NCBI GenBank assembly: GCA_902465325.1 | Contig: CABQMV010000001.1 | Location: 1-47,626, forward strand | DNA length: 47,626 bases | DNA from: an uncultured Oscillospiraceae bacterium | Lineage (GTDB): Bacteria > Bacillota > Clostridia > UBA1212 > SIG427 | Reading direction: 5' to 3' | Shown here: positions 31,192-40,225 of the stretch, piece after piece | How positions within the stretch are numbered: position 1 is the first letter of the stretch | How the letters are laid out: the number at the start of each line of letters is the position of its first letter | The notes under the pieces: generated by a model | The model's database searches: none | What the model was told of the DNA's origin: nothing | The model's input: only the letters and a program-made list of their open reading frames with translations | Translations under genes and position numbers: made by a program

Positions 31192-32124
31192 TTATGCCTC
31201 TGCCGCCACAAGATCCCGTATCCGCTTTACTTCATTGGTAAAAAGCCGTTCGGGAGAATTCAGCTTATATCCCTTTTTATAAATCAGCACATCCTTATAT
31301 CGGTTGCCCGGACTTTCACAGGTGAGCTGTACCAGATGGTATCTCTGCAATACATCGGAAGGAATGGGAGAAACCCACATAAAGGTGCTGGGCACATTCA
31401 CCAGCAAATCAAATTGACTGCCTCTTTCATATACAAAAATGCGCCTCTTAATATAGGGTCTTTCCTGCAGCTTAATAGCCTCATGTATAGGAATATGAGG
31501 GGTCTCCAGGTCTCCGTGCGCAATTTCTGTATACTGTATAATATCCTCATATTTTAAAGGATTGGCAGAAGCCAGCGGATGCTTTTCTGACATAACTGCC
31601 CTGTATTCAAATTCCCATATCACTTTACTTTCCAGCCCTCTAAAGGCAAGCAGATGCTGAAAATATTTTTCCTGCTCCAGAGGATAGCGGATAAAAGCAA
31701 TGGTGCTTTCATCCTGTAAAATATTGTGGATCGCCTGCATAGAATTGGTTTCTTTATAGTCCAGATCAATTTCCTTTGTTTCATCAAGGAGCTGTACAAA
31801 GGAGGTAAAGGCCTCTGCCATATAGCTGGCCCTAGGAATGGAAACCGACAGCCTTTGCCGTTCTTTGGTACCCGGCATAAAGATGGCCTCCATATGCTCA
31901 ATTTGCGCCAGCACCTTCTTGGCCTGTTTCAAAAATTCCTCGCCTCTGACAGTGGGAACCACCCCTTTTGGTGTTCTTTTAAAAATGACAATGCCCACGC
32001 TGTTCTCCAGCTCCCGTATGGCTTTACTCAAATTAGGTTGCCCCATATACAAATTCTCTGCCGCCTGAGTAATGGAGCCTGTACGTTCTACTTCAACCGC
32101 GTACTTTAAATGCAGTATATTCAT
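31192..32124 (-). CDS. LysR-family transcriptional regulator
   Basis: The product has 310 residues. An N-terminal winged helix (LKYAVEVERTGSITQAAENL, QPNLSKAIRELENSVGIVIF, RTPKGVVPTVRGEEF) is followed by a substrate-binding domain from about residue 90. The start overlaps the stop of the Sua5/YwlE fusion by 4 bases (ATGA), unusual for a LysR gene, which normally reads away from its target. The effector is unknown. Confidence 0.9.
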   Translation of the reverse strand: MNILHLKYAVEVERTGSITQAAENLYMGQPNLSKAIRELENSVGIVIFKRTPKGVVPTVRGEEFLKQAKKVLAQIEHMEAIFMPGTKERQRLSVSIPRASYMAEAFTSFVQLLDETKEIDLDYKETNSMQAIHNILQDESTIAFIRYPLEQEKYFQHLLAFRGLESKVIWEFEYRAVMSEKHPLASANPLKYEDIIQYTEIAHGDLETPHIPIHEAIKLQERPYIKRRIFVYERGSQFDLLVNVPSTFMWVSPIPSDVLQRYHLVQLTCESPGNRYKDVLIYKKGYKLNSPERLFTNEVKRIRDLVAAEA

Positions 32125-33647
32125 AGCTCCGCTCCTTTAATAAGTTCTGCAATCTGTCCCGCACACGCGCGATACGTCCCATAGCTTCCCATAAACGGAT
32201 CCTGGACGTCCTGTCCGTGTCCGTATTCTCCTAAAGTAAACACCTTCCCCGTCAGATCAGAGAAGGCTCGCAGAACCGCTGCCTTATGTCCCTCCGTCAT
32301 AGTCAGAAGCAAGTCTGCCTCATGGGCTCTGTCATAGGTAAGCAGCCGGGTCCGATGGCCGGAGCCATCAATGCCGAATTCCAGTTTAAGCACCTCCTCT
32401 GCCGTTCGGCTCCCTGCAGAACCGTCTGCAGCATAAATACCGGCAGAGGAAACAGACACGGCACAGGCAGAAAGCCCTCCCTGGGCCATACGTGTTTTCA
32501 GCACACTTTTATATATATATTCCGCCATAAAGCTGCGGCATGTATTTCCGGTACACACAAACATTACTTTTTTAACCGGGACCATGGAACAGCCTGCAGC
32601 CCGATAAAGCCTGTTCATAACAGCAAAGCCTATACCGTCCTCCGGCATAGCCTCAACATACGCCTCGGCGATCCCGTCCTCATCCAGCTCTCTGAGCAGG
32701 CGAAACAGCGACGCTGCCTGCGCCTCCTTGTCCTCCCTTCCCCCCAGACACACAAGCCGGCTCCTGTCCCGGAAGTACCCGGCGGATTCTAATGCCACAA
32801 GCGCCCTGGCCGAAACACCCCTTTCCGCTGCATCGTCCAGCGCCCATTGAATCCTTTCGGAAACGGAATGTGGGTCCCCCTGTAAAATGACCGTTTTCGC
32901 TCTGGGCGCATAGTGCTTATATTTAAGTCCCGGCGATCTGGGAGCTTCCTCTGCGGGCTTCCTCTCCTCCCCATGCCATTCCAGCTGCCGTACATCCGGC
33001 AAAACCTTCCTGACCATCTCCAGAGTAATACCCCCTGGCCGTAATATACACGGCGTATCTCCAGTCAGGTCAATGACCGTCGATTCCAGTCCCACCTGGC
33101 AAGGACCACCGTCAATAACAGCATCTACTCTTCCGTCCATATCCTCCATGACATGCCGGGCAAGCGTGGGACTTGGCCGGCCGGAGGCATTGGCGCTGGG
33201 CGCTGCGATCGGCACGCCTGCGGCCTCAATAAAAGCCGCGGCCACAGGATGTTCCGGAAACCGAATTCCCACAGTACTCAGGCCGCAGGATACTTCCCGG
33301 GGTATCTCAGCGCTTTTGGTAACAATCATCGTAAGCGGTCCCGGCCAGAATTCCTCTGCCAGTTTATAAAATCTTTGGCGCTCACGCTCCGTCATTTCCG
33401 AAATAGATGCCACCGTCTCTATGTCAGCAACGTGTACAATAAGAGGGTTGTCCGCAGGCCTTCCCTTTGCCTCGTAAATCGCTCTGACTGCCTTGGGATT
33501 ACGCGCATCGGCCCCCAAACCGTATACAGTTTCTGTTGGGAAGCAAACCAGGCCTCCCCGCCTGATAATCTCTCCGCAGGCAGCAAGGGCATCATTGCTG
33601 CTCTCTGCGCTGTGAAGGTCTTCTATTTTATAATACCTTGTTGTCAA
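32121..33647 (-). CDS. Fusion: threonylcarbamoyl-AMP synthase (Sua5/YwlC) and LMW phosphatase (YwlE-like)
   Basis: The product has 508 residues. Residues 1-350 are a full Sua5/YwlC enzyme (GLVCFPTETVYGLGADARNP, KGRPADNPLIVHV, SANASGRPSP, GLESTVIDL and the Sua5 domain SPGLKYKHYAPRAK), which makes threonylcarbamoyl-AMP for the t6A base of tRNA. Residues 360-508 are a low-molecular-weight phosphatase with the loop C365-TGNTC-R371 and the general acid in QDPFMGS. Thr in the fifth loop position matches protein-arginine phosphatase YwlE rather than tyrosine phosphatases, which have Ile. In Bacillus ywlC and ywlE are close neighbours; here they are one polypeptide. It overlaps prfA and lysR by 4 bases each. 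Confidence 0.92.
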   Translation of the reverse strand: MTTRYYKIEDLHSAESSNDALAACGEIIRRGGLVCFPTETVYGLGADARNPKAVRAIYEAKGRPADNPLIVHVADIETVASISEMTERERQRFYKLAEEFWPGPLTMIVTKSAEIPREVSCGLSTVGIRFPEHPVAAAFIEAAGVPIAAPSANASGRPSPTLARHVMEDMDGRVDAVIDGGPCQVGLESTVIDLTGDTPCILRPGGITLEMVRKVLPDVRQLEWHGEERKPAEEAPRSPGLKYKHYAPRAKTVILQGDPHSVSERIQWALDDAAERGVSARALVALESAGYFRDRSRLVCLGGREDKEAQAASLFRLLRELDEDGIAEAYVEAMPEDGIGFAVMNRLYRAAGCSMVPVKKVMFVCTGNTCRSFMAEYIYKSVLKTRMAQGGLSACAVSVSSAGIYAADGSAGSRTAEEVLKLEFGIDGSGHRTRLLTYDRAHEADLLLTMTEGHKAAVLRAFSDLTGKVFTLGEYGHGQDVQDPFMGSYGTYRACAGQIAELIKGAEL

Positions 33648-34729
33648 GTAAAATCACCTGTTCCGCCGCCGGCTGCCAGCTTTTCACTCTGGTCCACGGT
33701 AATCAGTGCATCAACCATTTCATCCAGATTTCCTTCCAAAAACTCCCCCAGCTTATACAGGGTCAAATCAATTCTGTGATCCGTCACTCTGTTTTGAGGA
33801 TAATTATAGGTCCGGATCCTTTCACTTCTGTCTCCGGTTCCGATCTGACTTTTTCTGTCTGCAGATAAGCTCTTATTCTGCTCTGCCTGCTGTATGTCAA
33901 ACAATTTCACCTTCAGCATACTAAGCGCCTGCTCTTTGTTTTTCAGCTGAGACCGCTGGTTCTGGCAAGTCACGACAATACCAGTAGGCTTATGGGTAAT
34001 TCTGATAGCAGAATCCGTTTTGTTAATATGCTGTCCGCCGGCTCCGCCCGACCGATAGGTATCAATCTGCAGATCATTCATATTCAGGCTTACCTCCACG
34101 CTGGGCGTCTCCGGCAGCACCGCCACCGTGGCAGTAGAGGTATGGATCCTGCCCTGGGATTCTGTGCTGGGCACACGCTGTACCCGATGCACGCCGCTTT
34201 CAAATTTCAGCCGGCTGTAAGCGCCCCGCCCCTGTATCATAAATACAATTTCCTTCAGTCCTCCAATTTCCGTTTCGTTTTCATCCACCACTTCCAGATG
34301 CCATCCCCGTTTTTCTGCATATTTGGAATACATACGGAATAAAACCGCGCCGAACAGGGCCGCTTCTTCTCCGCCGGCTCCCCCACGGATCTCCACATAT
34401 ACATTTTTATCGTCGTTGGGATCCTTTGGCGTCAGCAGAAGCTTCAGCCGCTGCGTAAGCTCTGCCTTTTTCTCTTTCAGCTCCTCAAACTCCGACTGCG
34501 CCAGCTCTCTGAAATCTGCTTCCAACGTCTCCTCCAGCAGAGCCCTTGTCTGAACCAGATTGTCCTCATTGGTTTTATATTCTCTATATACGGTTACCAG
34601 CTCCTCCAGCTCACTGTGCTCGGTAACCACCTGGCGGTAAAGTTCTGTATTCCCAAGTATCTCCGGGTCCATCAGCTTTTGCGTCAGCTCCTCATACCGG
34701 TTCTCCGCCGCCTGTAATTTAGAAAGCAT
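33644..34729 (-). CDS. prfA: Peptide chain release factor 1
   Basis: This 361-residue factor reads UAA and UAG and triggers release of the finished protein. The GGQ catalytic motif is in RSGGAGGQHINKTDSAIRI and the N-terminal helical domain is complete. AAGGAG lies 9 bases before the ATG. It lies 33 bases after recR, and its stop overlaps the Sua5/YwlE fusion start by 4 bases. No prmC (the methylase for the GGQ glutamine) is next to it. Confidence 0.97.
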   Translation of the reverse strand: MLSKLQAAENRYEELTQKLMDPEILGNTELYRQVVTEHSELEELVTVYREYKTNEDNLVQTRALLEETLEADFRELAQSEFEELKEKKAELTQRLKLLLTPKDPNDDKNVYVEIRGGAGGEEAALFGAVLFRMYSKYAEKRGWHLEVVDENETEIGGLKEIVFMIQGRGAYSRLKFESGVHRVQRVPSTESQGRIHTSTATVAVLPETPSVEVSLNMNDLQIDTYRSGGAGGQHINKTDSAIRITHKPTGIVVTCQNQRSQLKNKEQALSMLKVKLFDIQQAEQNKSLSADRKSQIGTGDRSERIRTYNYPQNRVTDHRIDLTLYKLGEFLEGNLDEMVDALITVDQSEKLAAGGGTGDFT

Positions 34730-34762
34730 ATGGTCCGTTCTCCTTCTTCTTTGACATTTTTC

Positions 34763-35359
34763 CTAAAAATCCCGCCGGCCCTGCAGGGCTCTTGCCAGCG
34801 TCACTTCATCGGTGTATTCCAAATCTCCGCCTACAGGCACCCCGTGGGCAATACGGGTCACACGTACTCCAAAAGGCTTAATAAGCCGAGACAGGTACAT
34901 GGCCGTAGCTTCTCCCTCTACATTAGGATTTGTGGCAAGAATTACCTCTTTCACATCCTCATGGATTCTGAGTACCAGCTCTTTTATTTTAATCTCATCC
35001 GGCCCCACTCCATTCAGAGGAGAAATCGCCCCATGAAGCACATGATATACCCCTTTGAATTCTCTGGATCTTTCCATAGCCGCTACATCCCGCGGATCCT
35101 GCACCACGCAAATGACAGAATGGTCCCTGCTCATATTGCCGCAGATATCGCACACTTCTCTGTCAGAAATATTTTGGCACTCTGTGCAGAAGGTAAGGGT
35201 CTCCCTGGCATGGACAATCGCCTCTGCCAGCCTTCTGGCTTCCTCTACAGTGCCGTCTAATACATGAAAAGCCAGTCTCTGGGCATTTTTATGGCCGATC
35301 CCCGGTAGCTTTTCAAATTCCTCTATCAACTTGGTAAGAGATGCTGAAAAAAGCGCCAT
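34763..35359 (-). CDS. recR: Recombination protein RecR
   Basis: The product (198 residues) loads RecA together with RecF and RecO. The N-terminal helix-hairpin-helix (FEKLPGIGHKNAQRLAFHVL), the zinc motif CTECQNISDREVCDIC and the Toprim segment (VICVVQDPRDVAAMER) are present. It starts 3 bases after the ybaB stop, a standard pair. Confidence 0.97.
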   Translation of the reverse strand: MALFSASLTKLIEEFEKLPGIGHKNAQRLAFHVLDGTVEEARRLAEAIVHARETLTFCTECQNISDREVCDICGNMSRDHSVICVVQDPRDVAAMERSREFKGVYHVLHGAISPLNGVGPDEIKIKELVLRIHEDVKEVILATNPNVEGEATAMYLSRLIKPFGVRVTRIAHGVPVGGDLEYTDEVTLARALQGRRDF

Positions 35360-35362
35360 AAG

Positions 35363-35725
35363 TTATATCATTCCGCCCAATCCCGCGTTATATTTGCTCA
35401 TAGCCTCCTCGTTCATGGCATCGCATTTTTCCGCCGCATCGTTAAAGGCCGCTGTAATTAAATCCTCTAGCATCTCTACATCCTCCGGATCAACTACTTC
35501 TGGCTTTATGCAGACACTTTTTAATTTCTGATCACCTGTCATAACTATGGAAACAGCACCGCCGCCTGAAGTCCCGGTTACTTCCTGTGCCGCCAGTTCT
35601 TCTCTGTCCTTCTCCATGGCAGCCTGCATCTGCTGTGCCTGCCGAAGCATCTGCTGCATATTATTTCCGCTTCCTGCATTGGGCCGCTTCACACCGAAAC
35701 CGCCTCTCATTCCGCCCTTACCCAT
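35363..35725 (-). CDS. ybaB: YbaB/EbfC nucleoid-associated protein
   Basis: This 120-residue DNA-binding dimer has the family core QQMLRQAQQMQAAMEKDREE followed by VTGTSGGGAVSIVMTGDQKL and DPEDVEMLEDLITAAFNDA, and a Gly/Met-rich N-terminus. It is the first gene of the ybaB-recR-prfA operon. dnaX, which usually precedes ybaB-recR, is absent here; the amylase gene lies upstream instead. AAAGGA precedes the ATG. Confidence 0.95.
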   Translation of the reverse strand: MGKGGMRGGFGVKRPNAGSGNNMQQMLRQAQQMQAAMEKDREELAAQEVTGTSGGGAVSIVMTGDQKLKSVCIKPEVVDPEDVEMLEDLITAAFNDAAEKCDAMNEEAMSKYNAGLGGMI

Positions 35726-35742
35726 ATATATCCATTCCTTTC

Positions 35743-35764
35743 GCCATGTATTAAACTACATGGC
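35743..35764. promoter_or_regulatory. Inverted repeat in the ybaB leader
   Basis: GCCATGTA-TTAAAC-TACATGGC is a perfect 8-bp inverted repeat between a TAAAAT box (minus strand, just upstream) and the ybaB ribosome site. It could be an operator or an mRNA hairpin. Confidence 0.45.
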
Positions 35765-35799
35765 ATATTTTAACACGATCCCCCATAAGAAACAAGAGA

Positions 35800-35825
35800 C
35801 GCATCCCTCCAAGAAGAGGGATACG
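35800..35825 (-). terminator. Terminator of the amylase-like gene
   Basis: GAGGGAT and ATCCCTC pair around a 6-base loop, with further outer pairs, about 50 bases after the amylase stop. A moderately T-rich tail (TCTCTTGTTTC) follows on the minus strand. Confidence 0.65.
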
Positions 35826-35875
35826 CCTCCTGTTGTAATCAATCGCCAGCTGTACTTCGGAGAGTGCAGCGCCTT

Positions 35876-38440
35876 TTACGCATACAGATCCGTTCTGCCG
35901 GAAAAGTAAGCTTTAATCTTTATATAATCCATAGAGGTCAATTTGCCGTCCTTCGATACATCCATAGCAAAAAAGTACGGACCTGCCAGCACACTGGAAT
36001 CTTTAAAATACCGTTTCAGACGAAGGTAATCTGTACTGTTTACCTTGCCGTCCCCATTGGCATCGCCATACACAATAACAGTTTTCTGCGCCGCCACACT
36101 GCCGCCGGAGACACTTTGCAGAATAAAACCTGTCCCTACGGACCCTGCCTGGAGCGCTGTGCCGTCTGTTTTCAAAACCCGGAGGGAATCCTGATACTTG
36201 AAATTACAGATAAAATCCTCCAGCGCCGTACCTTCTCTGACTTCCGCCACATAGTCCTCAGTCAGCTCATAAGTACTGTCCGCCGTCAGTTCAATACTGC
36301 TGGTAATTTCCACAGCGCCGGGAGCCGCCTCCACCAAGTAGATGCCTACATGGTCTCTTTCAATATTGACAGTAAAGATCTCCAATTCCGCTCTACTGCC
36401 CTGGGCAATAAGCTCTCCCGTAAGAAGATCCTTTATGAGATATTCTGTCACGCTGGGCAGCTGCATATGGTCAAACGGAACGCTAAGAGTTTTTTCAGTA
36501 GAGGAAAATTTGTTCATGGCCACTATAATTCCCTTTCCGCCGCCAAATCTTGCGTAAGCGCCGCCTACTGTGTTTTGACTTCCGCCGTTGGTTTGTACGG
36601 AGCAGATATTGGTCTCCCTGTGATCCTCCGGAAACACGCCAAATATTTCCGGATAGCTCCACCGTATGGCAATATATTTTTTATAGTCTTCAAAAAAGCA
36701 TCGGTTTTCGTATTGGTACAGCTTATCCCAGTTCAGAGTTTTACAATATTGCACGCCGTTAGCGGCATTATCATTCCACTCCTCCCCCATAAACCACAGA
36801 GGAATAAAAGGCGCCAATATAGCCTGATATCCTACATATGCCCGATTCCCCACAGCACAGGGCACCTGGTGGTCATGGCAGGACAGCATAAAAGTATAAT
36901 ATTTGAAGGCGCCTCCCTTTCCGGCATTCTGCAGCTCTACGGAGCCAATCATATTTCCGGAGGTACAGGCTCTTACAATGCTGGCACCGTTCATGAAAAT
37001 CTTATTGGACATCATCATATTATACTCTGTGTTGGTGGCTACATTTACCCCCAGCTGCTCCATATCATAGGTGTAGCTTCCCGCTGTCCCTCTGGTGTTG
37101 GTATGCTCTGACATAACAGCAATTTTTCTTCCCTGATCGGCAAGCCGTTCCCGTACCTCCAGAAACAGACTGTACCCTGTATAAGAGGGCTCACAGTCGC
37201 AGCGGATTCCGTCTGCTCTCGTCTTGAGCATATTATCAACCCATGTACTGATATACCATTCCCGCAGTGTACTGCTGTTCCAGTTAAAGGCAGCGCCCCC
37301 CCAGGCCGTTCCGCTGAACCAGTCAGGATGTTCTGTATACAGAGGCGAGCTGTAAGCAACGCCCCAGGTAATCGCATCTAAAAATACCCTGATATTCCTT
37401 TCATGGGCGGCATCTACAAACTCCTTTACAACTCTCCAGCCCTCTTCATAATCCGTTGTACCGGTTAAGCTGGAATGAACGGTGTGAGGACCTGCATTTG
37501 CATAGCCGGCATTGGTATCGTTAAAGTCATAGCCGTCGTATATGGGCGTTAACCAAATACCGTTTACTCCCATTTCTTCATACAAATCAAGAAGTCTAAC
37601 CGCCCCCTGAAAGGTTCGTTCGGGAGAGGCCGCGGCCACCTTGACCTCTGCAATAACAAGCTGTGAAAGCCAGTCCGGACTGCCGTTTTCATCTACTGTT
37701 ACCTGGCTGTCCGGCACATACTTAGGCGTTAGCTGTCTGTTGTCTACAATCGTTCCCCACTCACAGTCTCCGTTGTGAATGGAGGCCAGCGTAAAGGACG
37801 CCGTATGAAAACCCTGTTTAGGCACCGTAGAAAACTGTACATATACCTCATTGATATCCGTAATATTTTCCGCCACTGCCTCCGCAGAAACGGTAAAAGC
37901 AGTGCCGTTGACCTCTGCCGTAACCGACTGGTCCTGATTCACTGTAAAACGGATATCCAGCTTCCCTGAGACGGTCTGGCTGAAAGGGATCTGAGAATCA
38001 CAGTCATACCGGTTTGTTCCGGTATTGACACCTAAATGGCTGCCGTTTTTCAGCACAAACCGCAGAGCGTTGTCCCGCTGCGCATTGGAGGCTCCCCGGT
38101 TGGACAGCCAAAAGCTGAGCCCGTCTCCCTGAAAATTCTCAATTGATATGTGAAGGCCATGGATCCCGTAGGTTTCCTTGGTATACGTCCTTACATTCAT
38201 ATTGGCACAATTTTGAAATACAATATCTCGCCCGTATTTCTCTCCGTACGTTACCTGGAGGCTGTCCGGCCAGCTGTCGGCCGCATAGCAGGTCTCGGAG
38301 CCGGCTCCGTAGTAATAGGCATCTACATTTTTCTGTTCCGGCTCCGCAGATGCTGATTTTACCGTAAGAACCGGAAGATTCGTCAGCAGACAGCTCACCA
38401 AAAGGATAAAGGCCAGTAAAACAGAAACGAGTCTTCTCAT
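35876..38440 (-). CDS. Secreted alpha-amylase-family protein with type I dockerin
   Basis: The product has 854 residues. It has a signal peptide (1-31, SVLLAFILLVSCLL core), a lectin-like beta domain (about 40-215), and a GH13-like TIM barrel with LDLYEEMGVNGIWLTPIYDG, the nucleophile region ADGIRCDCEPSY (Asp), the acid region IAVMSEHTNT (Glu) and SCHDHQVPC (His-Asp), all variants of the four GH13 motifs. A beta domain follows, then C-terminal duplicated EF-hand-like repeats GDANGDGKVNSTDYLRLKRY and AMDVSKDGKLTSMDYIKIKA, a type I dockerin. No cohesin is in the window. Motif II (CDCEP instead of the usual DAxxH) suggests an unusual specificity. The protein is cell-surface or exported. Confidence 0.85.
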   Translation of the reverse strand: MRRLVSVLLAFILLVSCLLTNLPVLTVKSASAEPEQKNVDAYYYGAGSETCYAADSWPDSLQVTYGEKYGRDIVFQNCANMNVRTYTKETYGIHGLHISIENFQGDGLSFWLSNRGASNAQRDNALRFVLKNGSHLGVNTGTNRYDCDSQIPFSQTVSGKLDIRFTVNQDQSVTAEVNGTAFTVSAEAVAENITDINEVYVQFSTVPKQGFHTASFTLASIHNGDCEWGTIVDNRQLTPKYVPDSQVTVDENGSPDWLSQLVIAEVKVAAASPERTFQGAVRLLDLYEEMGVNGIWLTPIYDGYDFNDTNAGYANAGPHTVHSSLTGTTDYEEGWRVVKEFVDAAHERNIRVFLDAITWGVAYSSPLYTEHPDWFSGTAWGGAAFNWNSSTLREWYISTWVDNMLKTRADGIRCDCEPSYTGYSLFLEVRERLADQGRKIAVMSEHTNTRGTAGSYTYDMEQLGVNVATNTEYNMMMSNKIFMNGASIVRACTSGNMIGSVELQNAGKGGAFKYYTFMLSCHDHQVPCAVGNRAYVGYQAILAPFIPLWFMGEEWNDNAANGVQYCKTLNWDKLYQYENRCFFEDYKKYIAIRWSYPEIFGVFPEDHRETNICSVQTNGGSQNTVGGAYARFGGGKGIIVAMNKFSSTEKTLSVPFDHMQLPSVTEYLIKDLLTGELIAQGSRAELEIFTVNIERDHVGIYLVEAAPGAVEITSSIELTADSTYELTEDYVAEVREGTALEDFICNFKYQDSLRVLKTDGTALQAGSVGTGFILQSVSGGSVAAQKTVIVYGDANGDGKVNSTDYLRLKRYFKDSSVLAGPYFFAMDVSKDGKLTSMDYIKIKAYFSGRTDLYA

Positions 38441-38503
38441 AAAATTACCATTCCTCTCTTATTCATATAGGCGGACAGGTGCCACCGCCTGGATTCTAGT
38501 GTA

Positions 38504-38532
38504 ATCTTATCATTGAAGATTTTTGTTTTCAA
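38504..38532 (-). promoter_or_regulatory. Promoter of the amylase-like gene
   Basis: On the minus strand TTGAAA (38532-38527), 17 bases, TAAGAT (38509-38504). The leader contains a small GGCGG/CCGCC inverted repeat (about 38470-38491). Confidence 0.5.
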
Positions 38533-38598
38533 TGGCTTTCACTAATTATGAAAAATATGTTTACGCACTATAACATTGTACTAATTTTTCTGTACAGC

Positions 38599-38648
38599 AG
38601 AAGAGGCCGTTCAAAACTCAGCCTGAGCAGCCTCTTCTATACCGTACA
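38599..38648 (-). terminator. Probable terminator of the Gfo-SPI-ThuA operon
   Basis: AGAAGAGGC and GCCTCTTCT form a perfect 9-bp stem with an inner CTCAG/CTGAG pair, about 25 bases after the ThuA stop. The T-run is weak. Confidence 0.6.
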
Positions 38649-38673
38649 TGTATCAAATATTTTTAAGGGTCCT

Positions 38674-39408
38674 TTAATCTGTCGGCTTCTCTACACAGGG
38701 GCAGCTCAGCTCCTGTATCCTGTACGCCGAATATGCCCAGTTCACTGCATTTTTAATAATCTGCTGGATATACGGGTTGTGATAGGTAGGATAGCTCTCA
38801 TGTCCGGGCTGAAAATAGAAAACCTTACCGTTTTCACGGCGCCAGCAGCAGCCGGCCCTGAACACCTCTCCCGGTGAAAAAGAGGCAATAAATACCAATT
38901 TGTCCGGCTCCGGAATGCCAAAGGGTTCCCCGTACATTTCCTCCATAGGCAGCGTAATGTGTTCAGGAATTCCCTGCGCAATCGGATGAGAGGGGTCAAT
39001 GACCCAGAGACGCTCTTTGTCCTCGGATTCTCTCCAGTGGAGATTACAAGAAGTCCCCATTAAGGTCTTAAAAACCTTTGAGTGGTGGGCAGAATGAAGA
39101 AAAATAATGCCCATTCCTCTACGAACGGCATCTGCCACCATAGCCACTGCCTGGTCAGGTACTTCGTTGTGCTTGCTGTGCCCCCACCAGAGCATTACAT
39201 CTGTGCTGTCAAGCAGCTCCCTTGTGATGCCTGCATTTTCCACCGCTTCTCCATTGGTGTCAAACTGTGTAACGGTTTTTACCGCAAACTCCTCTTTCAG
39301 AAAGTCTTTCAGATATTTATGGATCCCCTCTGGATAATGGGCCAATACTGCCTCCTGCTTCCAAAGATTTTCCTGGCAAAACTCATGCCACACCGTAACT
39401 TGAATCAT
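38674..39408 (-). CDS. ThuA-domain protein
   Basis: This 244-residue protein has the glutamine-amidotransferase-like fold of ThuA, first seen in trehalose/maltitol utilisation. Landmarks are MIQVTVWHEFCQE, MLWWGHSKHNEVPDQAV, IIFLHSAHHSKVFKTLMG, DPSHPIAQGIPEHITLP and FYFQPGHESYPTYHNP. ATG 39408 follows GAGGAGGG; the open frame extends slightly further without a better site. It is the last gene of the AraC-controlled sugar operon. In other bacteria ThuA works with Gfo/Idh/MocA dehydrogenases in oxidative disaccharide breakdown, which fits the neighbours here. Confidence 0.9.
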   Translation of the reverse strand: MIQVTVWHEFCQENLWKQEAVLAHYPEGIHKYLKDFLKEEFAVKTVTQFDTNGEAVENAGITRELLDSTDVMLWWGHSKHNEVPDQAVAMVADAVRRGMGIIFLHSAHHSKVFKTLMGTSCNLHWRESEDKERLWVIDPSHPIAQGIPEHITLPMEEMYGEPFGIPEPDKLVFIASFSPGEVFRAGCCWRRENGKVFYFQPGHESYPTYHNPYIQQIIKNAVNWAYSAYRIQELSCPCVEKPTD

Positions 39409-39436
39409 CCTATTCCCTCCTCTTTTCTGTAACAAA

Positions 39437-40213
39437 TTATTGAAGTCCGGTCCCTATATACGGCACCAGTCTAAAATCCTCAGGATTTTTGCGAATAATA
39501 TAGTCTATATAAGAATCAATTAAATTGGCAGTAAATATATACCCGCTGGCATTCATATGGCCGTAAAGGTAAAAGTGCCTCTTAAACTCCTCATCATATA
39601 CAGGACCGTACTGATACAGGTCAATTACATAGCAATTGTCAAAGTAAGCAGCCAGATCATAAAGAGCCTTTGCATGGGCCTTTCGCTTGGCGTCCTCCTC
39701 GTCTCCCTCTCTTGGGATCGTGACCAAAAAGAATTTTGCACGGGGCTGAATAGACTGATACCGCTGAATAATCATGGCATAACAGCCGATAAAGGACTGC
39801 GTATTATTCCAGAAATTATTCCTGTCAATATCCTCTACAGAGCCGATCTCCTGCTTGGCACCAAATAAATCGTTGACCCCCAGCGCAATGACATAAGCCT
39901 GCGCCGCCATCTCAGGACTCCAGTACCGTTTCTGATCGGCAAACCAGTCTATATATCCCTGTGCCGTCATCCCTCCCTGAGAAAAGTTGTATGCCTTCAA
40001 TCCGTTTTTTCGGGCAATATACTGGCCCCAGGAGTATTCAAAATAATCGTGGTAGCCCGGCTGTCCCAGGGGATCTCTTGATTCAAATTCCCCCGATGAA
40101 AGACTGTCTCCTACAAAGGCCATTGTTCTAAAAATCGAGGTGTGGCTGATGCCGTTTACAAAGCGGTCCAGGGGCCGTTCCTCTTCATCATAAAGTTCCT
40201 TTTTCCAATCCAT
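39437..40213 (-). CDS. SGNH/GDSL-type hydrolase
   Basis: The product has 258 residues. FVGDSLSSGE (Ser37) is block I, GGMTAQGY and IALGVNDLFG (Asn) blocks II and III, and YLYGHMNASGY holds the catalytic His. There is no signal peptide, so it is a cytosolic esterase, likely a sugar deacetylase or acyl esterase for the substrate of this operon. It starts 12 bases after the preceding Gfo gene. Confidence 0.88.
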   Translation of the reverse strand: MDWKKELYDEEERPLDRFVNGISHTSIFRTMAFVGDSLSSGEFESRDPLGQPGYHDYFEYSWGQYIARKNGLKAYNFSQGGMTAQGYIDWFADQKRYWSPEMAAQAYVIALGVNDLFGAKQEIGSVEDIDRNNFWNNTQSFIGCYAMIIQRYQSIQPRAKFFLVTIPREGDEEDAKRKAHAKALYDLAAYFDNCYVIDLYQYGPVYDEEFKRHFYLYGHMNASGYIFTANLIDSYIDYIIRKNPEDFRLVPYIGTGLQ

Positions 40214-40225
40214 AAAACACCACTC

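Noticed and set aside
35864..37111. A 415-codon open frame on the plus strand
   Set aside because: It lies antisense to the dockerin amylase gene, has no ribosome site or recognisable domain, and mirrors its codon pattern.
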